From Saccharothrix sp. NRRL B-16314 (lineage in GTDB: Bacteria; Actinomycetota; Actinomycetes; Mycobacteriales; Pseudonocardiaceae): DNA of 47,490 bases. The number at the start of each line of letters is the position of its first letter. Positions within the stretch are counted from its first letter, which is position 1. A program made the position numbers and the translations under genes. The stretch spans positions 1-47,490 of the forward strand of contig NZ_JNXC01000047.1 in assembly GCF_000716595.1 (NCBI RefSeq). The letters are read 5' to 3'. Under the pieces are notes generated by a model. The model was not told the DNA's origin, ran no database searches, and saw only the letters and a program-made list of their open reading frames with translations. Of the stretch, positions 7,601 through 16,494 are shown one piece after another.

Positions 7601-8895
7601 GCGCCGGCGGTGTGCGGGGTGGCCATCGAGGTGCCGGACAGGGTCCGGTAGCCGCCGCCGGGCGAGGCCGAGTACACGTCGACACCCGGTGCGGAGATGT
7701 CCGGCTTCACCCAGGTGGCGGGCCAGTCGGCAGGCGGGTCGGTCCACTGGTCCTTGCGCACGACGGCGCCGCAGGAGAAGGACGCGACGCTGTCGGAGGT
7801 GTCGGTGGCGCCGACGGCGACCGCTTCGTACACGTTGCCGGGGCTCGCCGTGCCGGCCGTGCCGCAGTTGTTGCCGATGGCGAAGGCGGGGAACGAGCCG
7901 AGCGCGCGGATGGCTCGCGTCGGCTGGATCATCGCGGTGTGGAAACCGTTGCCGCCCAACGACATGCTGACCACGTCGGCCGGTCGACCGGCGGGGTTGC
8001 CGGCCGCGTCGACCGGTGCGACGGCCCACTGCATGCCGGCGGCGACCTGGGCGAACGAGCCGCTGCCGCCGGGGATCACCAGGCCGTGCATCATCTCGGC
8101 GCCGGGCGCGACGCCGATCGCGGTGCCGGAGGTCGCGGCGCCGTGGATCGTGCCCGCCACGTGGGTGCCGTGGTAGGCGGAGTCGCGGGGTGCGGAGGCG
8201 ACGAGGTTGCCCGTCGCGTCGAACTCCATCCAGCCACCGGGGTGCTTGGCGTCGCTCGGGTTGTCGGACACCATCTTGCCGGCCAGGTCCGGGTGCGTGA
8301 TGTCCACGCCGGTGTCGAGGGTGGCGATGCGGACGCCACTGCCGTCGACGCCGAGTTCGTCCCAGACCCGCCCCGCGCCGATCTTCTGCAGGCCCCAGGT
8401 GAGCTCGGCGGCCGGGGTGACGGCGGCGGCGCTCGTGACCGGTTCCGGCGCGACCACCGCGAAGTTCGGGATCAGCTGCTCCACGCCCGGCACGGCGGCG
8501 AGCGAGTCGAGCGTGCCGGTGTCGGCGGGGAACTCGACCAGCAGCATGTTGGTGAGCCAGAAGCGGTTCACCACGGTCGCGGTCTCACCGATGGCCGCGG
8601 CGACGTCGGCCTGCGTTTCGGCCGCGTGGTCGTGGAGGGCGGCGAGGACTTCGTCGCGGTCGCCGGACAGCTCGGCGTTCGGGAGCATCAGCAGCGCCTG
8701 CACCGGCTCGCCCGCCGAGGTCGCCCGGACCTGGGCGACGAGCTCGGGCGCGATCGACGCGGGGGTGGGGTCGAGCGGCTGCTGGGTGGTGGGTGACAGC
8801 GCGGCGAACAGACCGAGGGCGGTGGCGATGGCGAGCGAAGGTCTCGCCATGCCTCTCAGGCGGTGTCGGTGCGTCGACAGGGGTGATCGGGGCAT
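4624..8895 (-). CDS. Very large secreted multidomain subtilase (S8 peptidase)
   Basis: 1,423 residues. An N-terminal signal region contains MARPSLAIATALGLFAALSP, followed by an I9-like propeptide (about 45-165). The S8 catalytic domain spans about 175-480, with the triad in TLDTGVD (Asp194), HGTHVAGT (His242) and GTSMATPH (Ser423). Then come two carboxypeptidase-regulatory-like beta domains (about 488-645), an alpha/beta domain resembling ThuA/glutamine-amidotransferase folds (about 650-870), a CARDB-like domain (about 875-980), another regulatory-like domain and further beta domains to the end. The ATG at 8895 is preceded by AGGAGA at 7 bases. It is predicted to be an exported protease; substrates are unknown. 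It is monocistronic, ending at a strong hairpin. Confidence 0.92.
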   Translation of the reverse strand: MPRSPLSTHRHRLRGMARPSLAIATALGLFAALSPTTQQPLDPTPASIAPELVAQVRATSAGEPVQALLMLPNAELSGDRDEVLAALHDHAAETQADVAAAIGETATVVNRFWLTNMLLVEFPADTGTLDSLAAVPGVEQLIPNFAVVAPEPVTSAAAVTPAAELTWGLQKIGAGRVWDELGVDGSGVRIATLDTGVDITHPDLAGKMVSDNPSDAKHPGGWMEFDATGNLVASAPRDSAYHGTHVAGTIHGAATSGTAIGVAPGAEMMHGLVIPGGSGSFAQVAAGMQWAVAPVDAAGNPAGRPADVVSMSLGGNGFHTAMIQPTRAIRALGSFPAFAIGNNCGTAGTASPGNVYEAVAVGATDTSDSVASFSCGAVVRKDQWTDPPADWPATWVKPDISAPGVDVYSASPGGGYRTLSGTSMATPHTAGAVALMLSAAGDMPVSDVLDVLADTAFWDDRYAGAPPDTRFGKGRIDAYEATRFVALNSGVQGKVTNAASGSPVTGGTVRIEPGSRTVTTGPDGTFTSRLEPGDYTVAVEAFGFEKATTNVTVAPDSFATADFVLTPAPFGRVTGVAKLDVSGAGIPGVAVKVLGVPSDLSAVTGADGTYTINGVPAGTYRISASYPAFRAPGEVEVTVVAGEAATADFAFGAPPRTVAIVDSSETRANQYRDVVFAPRGIGTTYYNWDQLDKAAQHATVVLGYGILSSNYNAARFQAFLDATDANGSGVIFTDHANTTGNGIRQLSKHTGQPVSTGYNSGGSTSAVSYYEVTTAHPIFDGYAVGDRIPLDDSTRAKWVAWFDGYSGDGRQTIAGLGRTVDGVMGGGIGVDQRATNRHVLLSLHGVSATRGPGDWTAQATDLFLKAIDWASPAPDPNQPYYALHDLKVSPGLVKASENVTVTVQVKNVGSSAGTYNAVLKVGGAVHTTTPVQLAAGQSKTVTWTVDPDALGTFTVEVGHLTGSFRVRAPRVDLAVSTVDAPGAAAVGPLAGATVELISGGQPRGLGKTDAAGKLSFEIPDTVGRYTLVVRKPTPEGGGDAYLLHRVITVIDDDAISFTPRVLAGAQAASIGENFAVRANIALDAADQRHTGSVFLRPAGTAPHGYRYEPGTLVATLDKYEAVTVHSVQHLEQDWFLPSTKVGGLDWTTPYDVPFAFGGPAKVSVGDVVVGADGQATVDWSVTDAHGVPFATVMASDVRPFLNLPERAALEDVEGLVRAAAPNELKPVLRLFAPDGSPVRAGSINWNARPYTFTVAPGTPNGAYRLALDVDTGGYSGDLTGEARLRVGPEPVADVSVTDTRGTFVPETHTQYDVRAVNSGTADSGPMAWTVRIAADHALAPKDVVLRLKVADKWQRVALTHDGGALVGTVVADAAVAAGAERTWRMSLLLRTAGTYHVTDTFSGGGISVTNADELVVAAPVGVR

Positions 8896-9039
8896 CCAAC
8901 GTCTCCTAGGTTCGATGTTTTCGTACCTATGAGAATGGTTGAAATTAACTTACGGTCAAGGAGGCGACCAGCCGCACACCGGGGGCTGAATGCCGCACCT
9001 GACCACTCCTTTCGGCTGTGCACCGCGGAGCGGACCGGA

Positions 9040-9435
9040 TCAGCGGGAAGCCGTGCTGTCGCCCCACGCCTTGCGGCCCATGGAGACGAGGACGCCCGCC
9101 AGGAGGAGAGGAACGATGTTCTGGATGCCGAACGCCTCCGGCGCGGTGATCAGCAGGATGAACAGCGCGAGCCCCTGGATCGCCAGGTAGGTCTGGGCGC
9201 CCCAGAGGCGCTTGAACCAGGCCGCGACCAGCGCACCGACCGCGGCGGCCTGTAAGACCGCGGCGAAGACCACGTAGTTCAGCTCCTTGTCACCCCAGTC
9301 CGCGCCGTGGTCGACCTCGTCCACCCAGGTGACCGCGAGGATCACCAGGACGAACGTGTTCACCAGGGTCAACAGCCCCAGCACGGTGATGATCTGCCAG
9401 GTGTGCCGGGGTCCCGCCTGCTTCGAATCGATCAT
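9040..9435 (-). CDS. Small four-helix membrane protein, unknown function
   Basis: 131 residues from ATG at 9435, beginning MIDSKQAGPRHTWQII. Four hydrophobic stretches are visible: ITVLGLLTLVNTFVLVILAV, YVVFAAVLQAAAVGALVAAW, LAIQGLALFILLI and NIVPLLLAGVLVSM. I recognise no family. A longer frame upstream exists, but the extra residues are arginine-rich and non-membrane, so the internal ATG is preferred. It starts back to back with the kinase gene (116 bases apart), and a shared regulatory region is possible. Confidence 0.65.
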   Translation of the reverse strand: MIDSKQAGPRHTWQIITVLGLLTLVNTFVLVILAVTWVDEVDHGADWGDKELNYVVFAAVLQAAAVGALVAAWFKRLWGAQTYLAIQGLALFILLITAPEAFGIQNIVPLLLAGVLVSMGRKAWGDSTASR

Positions 9436-9551
9436 GCGGCGACGGTATCGCCCGCCGGTCCCGGGATGAACCGGAAACTTCCGCCTTGTCCGGCGAACCC
9501 CGAACACGCGGTGGCCCGGCGCGGTTGACTTGGCGGGACAAGAGGAGGGGC

Positions 9552-12500
9552 ATGGCGGAGCAGTTCGGGCCGTACCGGGTGGGCGAGCTGCTCGGCCGGG
9601 GCGGCATGGGTGTGGTGCACCGCGCCCATGACACCGCCAACGACCGGACGGTCGCGCTCAAGCGGCTGCTGACCGCCGACGCGGAGTACGAGGCGCGGTT
9701 CCGGCGGGAATCCCGGCTCGCCGCCGCGCTCACCCACCCGCACGTGGTGCCCGTGCACGCCTACGGCGAGATCGACGGCACGCTCTACCTGGACATGATG
9801 CTCGTCGACGGCGTCGACCTGCACCGCCTGCTGGCCGACGGCCTGACGCCGGACGACCTGCTCGTCCTGCTGGGCCAGGTCGCCGACGCGATCGACGCCG
9901 CGCACGCGGCCGGGCTCGTGCACCGGGACGTCAAGCCCTCCAACGTCATGGTCGACCGGGCGGGCCACGCCTACCTGGCCGACTTCGGCATCGCCCGCCC
10001 GGTGTCGGCGGCGGCCACCGCGATCACCCGGACCGGCCACTTCATCGGCTCGCTGGACTACATCGCCCCCGAGCGGCTCGGTGGCGAGGCGGACGGCCGC
10101 GCCGACGTCTACTCGCTGGCCTGCGTGCTGTACGAGGGTCTGACCGGTCGGCTGCCGTTCGGCGGCGCCGAACCCGCCGCGAAGCTGGCCGCGCACCTGC
10201 TGGAACCGCCGCCCGCGCCGTCGCGGCTGGACCCGCGGATCGGCCCCGCGCTGGACGCCGTGCTGGCCCGCGGCCTGGCCAAGGACCCCGGCCACCGCTA
10301 CCCCACCGCGACCGCGCTGATCTCCGCCGCCGCCGACGCCATGCACGCGAACGGCAGCCCGACGATCGCCGCCGGCACCGCCGACCAGGAGCTGTTCGTC
10401 GAGGCGATCATCCGGTCGGCCACCGGCACGACCGCCATCGCGTCCGGGGAGGGTTGCCCGTACCCGGGGTTGCGCGGGTTCACCACCGACGAGGCGGGCT
10501 GGTTCCACGGACGCGCGCACGTGGTCACCGACCTGCTGGTGCGCCTGGCCGACCAACTCGTCCGCCCGGAGCCGACCGTCGTGGTGGGAGCGTCGGGATC
10601 GGGCAAGTCGTCGCTGCTGCGCGCGGGGCTGCTGCCCGCCGCGGGCGACTGGCCGTGGGTGACCGTGACCCCCGGCGGGGACCCGGTCGGCGCGCTGGCC
10701 GCGGCCGTCGCCAAGCGGACCGGTGACGACCCGGCCGTGCTCGCCCGGCGCATCCGCGCGGGCAGGCTCGACCTGACCGAGCGCTTGTTGATCGTGGTCG
10801 ACCAGTTCGAGGAGCTGTTCACCCACGGCGCGGACGAGTCCGACCGCGCCGCCTACGCGGCGGCATTGGCCGACGCGGGCCTGGGCCTGGTGGTGTTGGC
10901 CGTGCGCGCGGACTTCGTCGAGCACTGCATCGGCCTGCCGCCGCTGCGCCGCGCGCTCGCCCGTTCGGTGATCCTGGGACCGCTCAGCGTCGACGAGCTC
11001 AGCCGGGCGATCACCGCCCCCGCCGCCGCGGTGGGCGCGGCCGTCGAACCGGGTCTACCCGCCCGGCTCATCGCCGACCTGGGCGGACCCGACTACGACC
11101 CCGGCGCGCTGCCCCGTCTCGCGCACGCGCTGCGCGAGACCTGGCACCACCGCCAGGGCGACACGCTCACCCTCGCGGCGTACCTCGCCACCGGCGGGAT
11201 CGACGGCGCGGTCGCGCGGACCGCCGAGCAGGTCTACGCCAAGCTCTCCCCCGCGGACCAGGCGGTCCTGCGCACGACCGTGCTGAGCATGGTCTCCGTG
11301 CGCGAGAGCGGAACGGTCACCCGCCGCCGAGCGGTGGTGCCGCCGGGCCCGGTGCTCGACGAACTGGTCGCCGCCCGGCTCGTCACCGTCGACCACGACG
11401 GCGCCCAGCTCAGCCACGAGGCGCTGCTGACGGCGTGGCCCCGGCTGCGGGCCTGGGTGGACGAGGACCGCGACGCCCTGCTGGCCCGCCGCCGCCTCGC
11501 CGACGCCGCCCGGCGCTGGGCCGAGGCCGGCCGCGAGCCCGGCGACCTGCCGCGCGGACAGCGCCTGACCGCGACCTTGAGCCTGGCCGACGGGCGCACC
11601 GACCTGCCCCCGGTGGAACGTGACTACGTCGAAGCGGGCAGACGGGCGCGCAGGCGTTCGCTGGCCGGTCGTACGGCGACCGCGTTCGGGGCCGCGACGG
11701 TCGTGGTGGTCGTCGCCGTCGCGGCGACCGTGGCGGTGCTGGCCCGCGGCGAGTCGGCCCAGCGGCTGTCCCGGCAGCTGGCCACCGAATCGCTGACCAC
11801 CGACGACCCGGTCCAGTCGGTGCGCGACGCGCTGCGCGCCTGGCACGCGGACACGACCCCGGAGGCGCGCTCGGCGCTGCTGTCCGCGGTGACCCGCGTG
11901 CCACCGGTGGTCTTCACCGAGCAGGACCACCCCGCCTTCGCCCACGCGCCCACGATCGACGTCGACCCGGCGGGCCGCCGCCTCGCCCTGGCCGGCCACG
12001 ACGGCAAGCTGCTGGTCTGGGACATCGCCGAACGCCGTGCCGTGCTCACGGCCGAGCGCGATTCCGCCGAGCGCGCCAAGGCCGTCCGGTTCTCCCCCGA
12101 CGGCCGCCGGATCGCCGTCTCCGGTGGCGGCACCGCCGTCTGGGACATCGAGTCGGCGTCGGTCGTGCAGACCGTCGCCGGCGGCAACACGGCCGCGTGG
12201 AGTCCTGACGGGACACTCGCGGTCGCGGTGTCGGGCCGGGTCGAGCTCTGGCGCGACGGCACCCTGGCACGGTCGTCCGCGCCCGGCGAGTGGATCACCG
12301 ACCTGCGGTTCCGCCCCGATGGGCTGCGGCTCGCCGTCGGACGCCTGGACGGCGCCGTCGAACTGTGGGACCCGGCGGGCGAGCGCATCGCCCTGCGCAC
12401 CGAGCACCGGGACGCGCTGCCCGCCTCGCAGAACCTCGTCCACCTCGGCTTCGCCGCGTCGTACCTGGTGTCCGCCCGAGAGGACGACGCGGTCCGGCTC

Positions 12501-13658
12501 TGGCACCCGGACACCGCCGAACCGCTGGGTGAACTCGCGCCCGCCCGTGGCCGGCTCGCCCTGCTCGGCGCGGGCGACCGCGTGCTGACCAACAACCTGG
12601 CCGGGCTGTCCGCCCGCTCCCCGGCCACCGGAGAGGTCACGGCCGAGTACGAGGGCAACCCGGACCCGGTCTGGTCGCTGGCGTCCGCCGGCGGCACCGT
12701 CGCGGCGAGCACGACCGGTGACACCGTGGTCGTGTGGCGGGCGAACCCGCACCGCTTCGACGGGGCGGTCGGCTCCACCGCAGGCATGGGCGTCGATCCC
12801 ACCGACGGAACGGTCTGGGTCGCCGGCGACCTCGGTGTGGCGCGGGCGCCGGGCCACGAGCCCGTCGCCGGCGTCGACGTGCGGATCGGACCGCGCGGGC
12901 ACCGCGCCGTGGTCCGCAAGCTGCCCAAGGGCGAGGAGATCACCGTCACCGCGCCCGACGGCACGCGGCGGCAGGTACCGCTGCCGGCCGGGAGCGACGT
13001 CCGCGTCTTCGCCGTGTCCGCGGACCTGATCGCCGTGTCCCTGCGGCCCGAGGGCAAGACCACCGGCAACGAGATGCGCGTGTGGGACCTGGGCACCTTC
13101 GCCGAGGTCAAGCAGTTCGAACTCCCCTACCAGCTGCGCGACCTGGTCTTCTCACCGGACGCCGAGTGGCTGGCCGGGGAGGTGCTCGGTGACGTGAGCG
13201 TGTGGTCGCGGGTCTGGGACACCACGTCGTTCACCCAGCAGGAAGGCCGGGTCGAGGACCGGTCGGACATCGCCATCGGCTTCCACGGCGACTCGCTGGT
13301 CGTCGCGGCGGCCGGGACCGCCCGGTTCACCGACCCGGCCACCGCGCGGGTGGAGCGGGAGATCACGGTGGGCGAGGTGACCGCGCTGGCGTTCGCACCG
13401 GACGGCGACACGCTGGCCACGATCTCCGCCGACCGACCCGACGTGCGCCTGTGGGACGTCGAGACCGGCGACTCGCTGGCCGCCGTCCAGGGCCACCGCT
13501 CGCCGCCGACCCACGTGGCCTTCACGCCCGGCGGGCTGGCCAGCGCCGGTGACGAGGTGCTGCGGCTGCCACTGGACCCGGCCGAGATCACGGCACGGCT
13601 GTGCGTGATCCTCGCCGAGCAACGCGGAACCGACATCACCGACACCGGATGCGGGTGA
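9552..13658 (+). CDS. Ser/Thr protein kinase - STAND NTPase - WD40 protein
   Basis: 1,368 residues. The N-terminal Hanks-type kinase domain (1-265) has the glycine loop GRGGMGVVHRA, catalytic Lys37 (VALKRLL), HRDVKPSN at 124-131 and an intact DFG. An nSTAND-type NTPase domain follows CPYPGLRGF, with Walker A GASGSGKSS (Lys352) and a Walker B-like LLIVVDQFEELF. One transmembrane helix lies at about 710-735, and WD40-type blades follow from about 780 to the end (repeated VWDI/LWD ends). The C-terminal propeller would therefore lie across the membrane from the kinase if the topology is simple. The ATG at 9552 has GAGGAGGGG just upstream. A small FHA-like gene follows 4 bases later, a likely partner or substrate. 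Confidence 0.92.
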   Translation: MAEQFGPYRVGELLGRGGMGVVHRAHDTANDRTVALKRLLTADAEYEARFRRESRLAAALTHPHVVPVHAYGEIDGTLYLDMMLVDGVDLHRLLADGLTPDDLLVLLGQVADAIDAAHAAGLVHRDVKPSNVMVDRAGHAYLADFGIARPVSAAATAITRTGHFIGSLDYIAPERLGGEADGRADVYSLACVLYEGLTGRLPFGGAEPAAKLAAHLLEPPPAPSRLDPRIGPALDAVLARGLAKDPGHRYPTATALISAAADAMHANGSPTIAAGTADQELFVEAIIRSATGTTAIASGEGCPYPGLRGFTTDEAGWFHGRAHVVTDLLVRLADQLVRPEPTVVVGASGSGKSSLLRAGLLPAAGDWPWVTVTPGGDPVGALAAAVAKRTGDDPAVLARRIRAGRLDLTERLLIVVDQFEELFTHGADESDRAAYAAALADAGLGLVVLAVRADFVEHCIGLPPLRRALARSVILGPLSVDELSRAITAPAAAVGAAVEPGLPARLIADLGGPDYDPGALPRLAHALRETWHHRQGDTLTLAAYLATGGIDGAVARTAEQVYAKLSPADQAVLRTTVLSMVSVRESGTVTRRRAVVPPGPVLDELVAARLVTVDHDGAQLSHEALLTAWPRLRAWVDEDRDALLARRRLADAARRWAEAGREPGDLPRGQRLTATLSLADGRTDLPPVERDYVEAGRRARRRSLAGRTATAFGAATVVVVVAVAATVAVLARGESAQRLSRQLATESLTTDDPVQSVRDALRAWHADTTPEARSALLSAVTRVPPVVFTEQDHPAFAHAPTIDVDPAGRRLALAGHDGKLLVWDIAERRAVLTAERDSAERAKAVRFSPDGRRIAVSGGGTAVWDIESASVVQTVAGGNTAAWSPDGTLAVAVSGRVELWRDGTLARSSAPGEWITDLRFRPDGLRLAVGRLDGAVELWDPAGERIALRTEHRDALPASQNLVHLGFAASYLVSAREDDAVRLWHPDTAEPLGELAPARGRLALLGAGDRVLTNNLAGLSARSPATGEVTAEYEGNPDPVWSLASAGGTVAASTTGDTVVVWRANPHRFDGAVGSTAGMGVDPTDGTVWVAGDLGVARAPGHEPVAGVDVRIGPRGHRAVVRKLPKGEEITVTAPDGTRRQVPLPAGSDVRVFAVSADLIAVSLRPEGKTTGNEMRVWDLGTFAEVKQFELPYQLRDLVFSPDAEWLAGEVLGDVSVWSRVWDTTSFTQQEGRVEDRSDIAIGFHGDSLVVAAAGTARFTDPATARVEREITVGEVTALAFAPDGDTLATISADRPDVRLWDVETGDSLAAVQGHRSPPTHVAFTPGGLASAGDEVLRLPLDPAEITARLCVILAEQRGTDITDTGCG

Positions 13659-13662
13659 ACTC

Positions 13663-14451
13663 ATGCGCCACGTCGTCGTGCGCGGCCCGGACATGCCCAC
13701 CACCGTGCTGCGCCCCGGCGAGCGGCTCGCTTTCGGCCGCGCGCCGCACCAGGTCGCCGGCGCGGGCGCCCCCGCGCTGTCGCTGCCGGGCTGCGCCCCA
13801 CACGTGTCCCGCCTCGTCGGCGTCCTCGCGGTGACCGGCGAGACGGTGACGCTGCACTGGTCGGGCGCGAGCGAGGCCCAGCTGTCTAGCCTGTTCGACG
13901 CACCCGGTGGCGCGCGGCGGGTGGTCGTGTCCCAGGGCACGACCGTCACCCTCGACGCCGGGGAGAACCAGCTGCTCCTGTTGCGGGGGAAGCAGAGCGG
14001 GGCCGATCTGCGCATCGACGTCGAGATCGTGGTCGACCCGCTCGACCACACCACCCACACCGTCCACACAGGATGGTCAGGCGACCCGACCGCGGCGAGT
14101 CCCGCGCTCCCCCGGCACTCCCGCGAGTGGTACGTGGCACTGGCGCTGTGCGAGCCCTGGCTGACCGGCGCCGACGACTACCCCCGCCCGCCGTCCAACC
14201 GCGAGATCCACGACCGGGTGCTCGCCTGGCACGGCTACGCCTGGAACCTCGTCCGCCCCCAGCGGGTGGACGACGCGCTGCGCCTCATCGCCGCCGTCGC
14301 CTTCGGCCCCGACACCAACCCGTTCACCACCGAGGACGCCGCCCGCAAGCAGCACACGCGCTTCGCCGTCGCCCGCAGGGCCGCCGAGGTCCGCCTGGTC
14401 ACCCCCGCCGACCTGGCGGAGGTCGAACGCGCCCGTCGATCACGGCGCTGA
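13663..14451 (+). CDS. FHA-like protein paired with the kinase
   Basis: 262 residues, starting 4 bases after the kinase stop. The first 130 residues are beta-rich and carry FHA-like landmarks: LAFGRAPHQ near the start and PHVSRLVGVL in place of the usual SRxH, followed by short strand-forming segments. The second half is helical and contains REWYVALALCEPWL and NREIHDRVLAWHGY, similar to the C-terminal helical part of other actinomycete FHA proteins of this layout. FHA domains bind phosphothreonine, so it may read phosphorylation by the adjoining kinase; the canonical SxxH histidine is missing (SRLV), so binding is uncertain. Confidence 0.7.
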   Translation: MRHVVVRGPDMPTTVLRPGERLAFGRAPHQVAGAGAPALSLPGCAPHVSRLVGVLAVTGETVTLHWSGASEAQLSSLFDAPGGARRVVVSQGTTVTLDAGENQLLLLRGKQSGADLRIDVEIVVDPLDHTTHTVHTGWSGDPTAASPALPRHSREWYVALALCEPWLTGADDYPRPPSNREIHDRVLAWHGYAWNLVRPQRVDDALRLIAAVAFGPDTNPFTTEDAARKQHTRFAVARRAAEVRLVTPADLAEVERARRSRR

Positions 14452-14480
14452 GCCGCCGACCCGGGACGGCGCGGCCGGGC

Positions 14481-16247
14481 TCAGACCGGGTGGCCCGCGT
14501 GCAGCCGGGCGTAGGGGCCGTCCCGACGCAGCAACTCGTCGTGCGGACCGATCTCCTGGATCGCGCCGTCCCGCATGACGACGATGCGGTCGGCGTTGTG
14601 GATGGTGGCCAGTCGGTGGGCGACCACGAACGTGGTCCGCCCGCGCACCAGCCTCGCCAACGCCTGTTGCACCAGCGCCTCGGACCGGGTGTCCAGGGCC
14701 GAGGTGGCCTCGTCGAGGATCAGCAGGCGGGGGTCCCGCAGCAGGGCGCGGGCGATGACCAGGCGCTGCCGCTGGCCTCCGGACAGGTGGGCGCCGCGGT
14801 CCGCCACCGGGGCTTCGAGCCCGCCCGGCAGGTGGTCGACGAAGTCCAGGGCGTTGGCGTCGCGCAGTGCCGCCCTGATCGCGGCGTCGTCGGCGTCAGG
14901 CATGCCGAAGGCGACGTTCTCCCGGACGGTGCCGTCGAACAGGATCGGCTCCTGCGGCACGACCGAGATGAAGCGCCGGTAGGTGCGCAGGTCGAGCCCG
15001 GCCATGTCCACGCCGTCCAGGAGGATTCGGCCCGACACGGGGCGGATGAAGCCGATGAGCAGGTTGAGCACCGTGGACTTGCCCGCCCCCGACGGTCCGA
15101 CCAGGGCAATCGTCTCGCCCGGTGCGACGGAAAGGGTGAAGTCCCGCACCGCCAACCGGCGGGTCTCGTCGTAGGCGTGGCCGACGGCCTGGAACTCCAC
15201 CGCGCCGCGGACCCCGGAAACCTCGGCCTTGCCCGTGTTGTCCTCCAAGGCGGGGGCGCGCAGCACCTCGCTCGCCGAGCGCACCGACTCCAGCCCTTTG
15301 GAGATCACCGGCGCCAGGCTCATCAGCATGGCCAGGGAGGTCGTGGAGGTCGTCAGGAAGGCGCTGAGCATGACGACGTCGCCCGCCGTGATGCCCCAGA
15401 CGCCCCAGTACGCGATCAACGCGGACGCGGTCAGGAAGACCACGCCCAGGATGTTGAGGAACACCCACGACAGCGAGGCCACCCGGCCGTTCAGCAGGTC
15501 CAGCCGCAGCCCCGACGACAGCACCCTCCGCAGCGTGTCGTCCATCCGCCGCAGGGCGTGGCCCTCCAAGCCGTGCGCGCGCGTGACCGGGATGAGCTGC
15601 GTCATCTCGTTCACCCGGGCGGCCAGGTGCTCCACGTCCTGGCGGAACACCTCGTTGTGGTCGCGCAGGCTCGACCGCACGCGCAGCAACAACAGCGAGG
15701 CCAGCGGCACGATCACCGACAACAGCGGCAGGAACTGCGGTGCCCGGACACCCACGACCGCCAACCCGCCGACCAGGACGGTCACCGCGCCCAGCCCGCT
15801 GTCGGTCGTCTGCTGCACCATCTGCTCGACGGTCTCCACGTCGCGGACGACCTTCGCCTGGAGCACGCCCGCGCTGGTCCGGTTGTGGTAGCCGATCGAC
15901 AGCTCCTGCAACCGGGTGCACAGCGCCGACCGCAGCTCGGTGCCCGCCCGCCGCACGCTCCCGTGCAGGAGGCGGACGTAGAACAGGTGCAGCGGGTAGT
16001 TGACGACCAGGATCAGCATGATCACACCGGTCGCGACCCACATCCCGGCGAGCGGCAGGCGCAGCACCACCGTGTCCACGATCGTGGCCGTGACCAGCGG
16101 CAGCAGCCAGACCGGGCTGTGCTTGACGACGAAGACGCCCACCGCACCGCACAGGCGCCACCGGTGCGGGCGGAACAGCCGGCCCAGCGCGCGCAACGCT
16201 CCTCCGCCCAGGTCGTGGTGTCCTCGCGGGGTGTCGGACGAGGCCAC
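14481..16247 (-). CDS. ABC exporter, fused membrane and ATPase domains
   Basis: 588 residues. Six transmembrane helices (residues about 25-310) precede an ATPase domain with Walker A GPSGAGKSTV, Q-loop VVPQEPILF, signature LSGGQRQR, Walker B LLILDEATSALD and switch histidine VVAHRL. This is a half-transporter of the MsbA/multidrug type that works as a dimer; the substrate cannot be read from sequence. A GTG start at 16247 is preferred because GAGAGGAGC stands 6 bases upstream; an in-frame ATG at 16265 would add 6 residues. A perfect 14-bp LacI-type palindrome lies 55 bases upstream, which hints at sugar-related control alongside the divergent arabinan-type enzymes. Confidence 0.9.
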   Translation of the reverse strand: MASSDTPRGHHDLGGGALRALGRLFRPHRWRLCGAVGVFVVKHSPVWLLPLVTATIVDTVVLRLPLAGMWVATGVIMLILVVNYPLHLFYVRLLHGSVRRAGTELRSALCTRLQELSIGYHNRTSAGVLQAKVVRDVETVEQMVQQTTDSGLGAVTVLVGGLAVVGVRAPQFLPLLSVIVPLASLLLLRVRSSLRDHNEVFRQDVEHLAARVNEMTQLIPVTRAHGLEGHALRRMDDTLRRVLSSGLRLDLLNGRVASLSWVFLNILGVVFLTASALIAYWGVWGITAGDVVMLSAFLTTSTTSLAMLMSLAPVISKGLESVRSASEVLRAPALEDNTGKAEVSGVRGAVEFQAVGHAYDETRRLAVRDFTLSVAPGETIALVGPSGAGKSTVLNLLIGFIRPVSGRILLDGVDMAGLDLRTYRRFISVVPQEPILFDGTVRENVAFGMPDADDAAIRAALRDANALDFVDHLPGGLEAPVADRGAHLSGGQRQRLVIARALLRDPRLLILDEATSALDTRSEALVQQALARLVRGRTTFVVAHRLATIHNADRIVVMRDGAIQEIGPHDELLRRDGPYARLHAGHPV

Positions 16248-16301
16248 CGAGGGTGCTCCTCTCATCGCCGGGGAACGGGACACGGCGCACCGCACTACCT
16301 C

Positions 16302-16315
16302 GGAAAGCGCTTTCC
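16302..16315. promoter_or_regulatory. LacI-type operator palindrome upstream of the ABC exporter
   Basis: GGAAAGCGCTTTCC is a perfect 14-bp palindrome with the central CG typical of LacI/GalR-family operators. It lies between the ABC exporter and the AbfB/GH43 operon, nearer the exporter. Its flanks differ from the TGTTAGCG sites at 16386 and 16450, so a different LacI-type regulator may use it. Confidence 0.6.
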
Positions 16316-16385
16316 ATCATTCTCCGGAGAGGCGCGAACACTGTCAAGCCGTCCACCGACGAGGACCGGAGGGCGACCCGTGCCT

Positions 16386-16399
16386 TGTTAGCGATAACA
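16386..16399. promoter_or_regulatory. LacI-type operator, copy 1 (arabinan operon)
   Basis: TGTTAGCGATAACA, a palindrome with one mismatch to the second copy 64 bases downstream. Two spaced operators before one operon allow looping by a LacI-type tetramer; this is inference. Confidence 0.65.
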
Positions 16400-16449
16400 G
16401 GGAAGGCGGATGCGCGAATAAACAATCCTTGAGACGTCGCGGCACATGC

Positions 16450-16463
16450 TGTTAGCGTTAACA
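16450..16463. promoter_or_regulatory. LacI-type operator, copy 2, overlapping the promoter
   Basis: TGTTAGCGTTAACA, a near-perfect palindrome 31 bases before the GTG start of the first AbfB/GH43 gene. TTGAGA at 16429-16434 could be the -35 box, which would place the operator over the -10 region and make it a repression site. The same sequence with one change (TGTTAGCGTTCACA) precedes the ricin-domain operon at 35.5 kb. Confidence 0.72.
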
Positions 16464-16494
16464 CCGCCCCGGCCAAAGAAGATCGGAGCTCTTC

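Noticed and set aside
4504..8796. A very long open frame (over 1,400 codons) on the plus strand opposite the subtilase
   Set aside because: It is the antisense shadow of a high-GC gene: Arg/His/Gly/Val-rich, no domain motifs, while the minus strand encodes a complete subtilase with triad and signal peptide.
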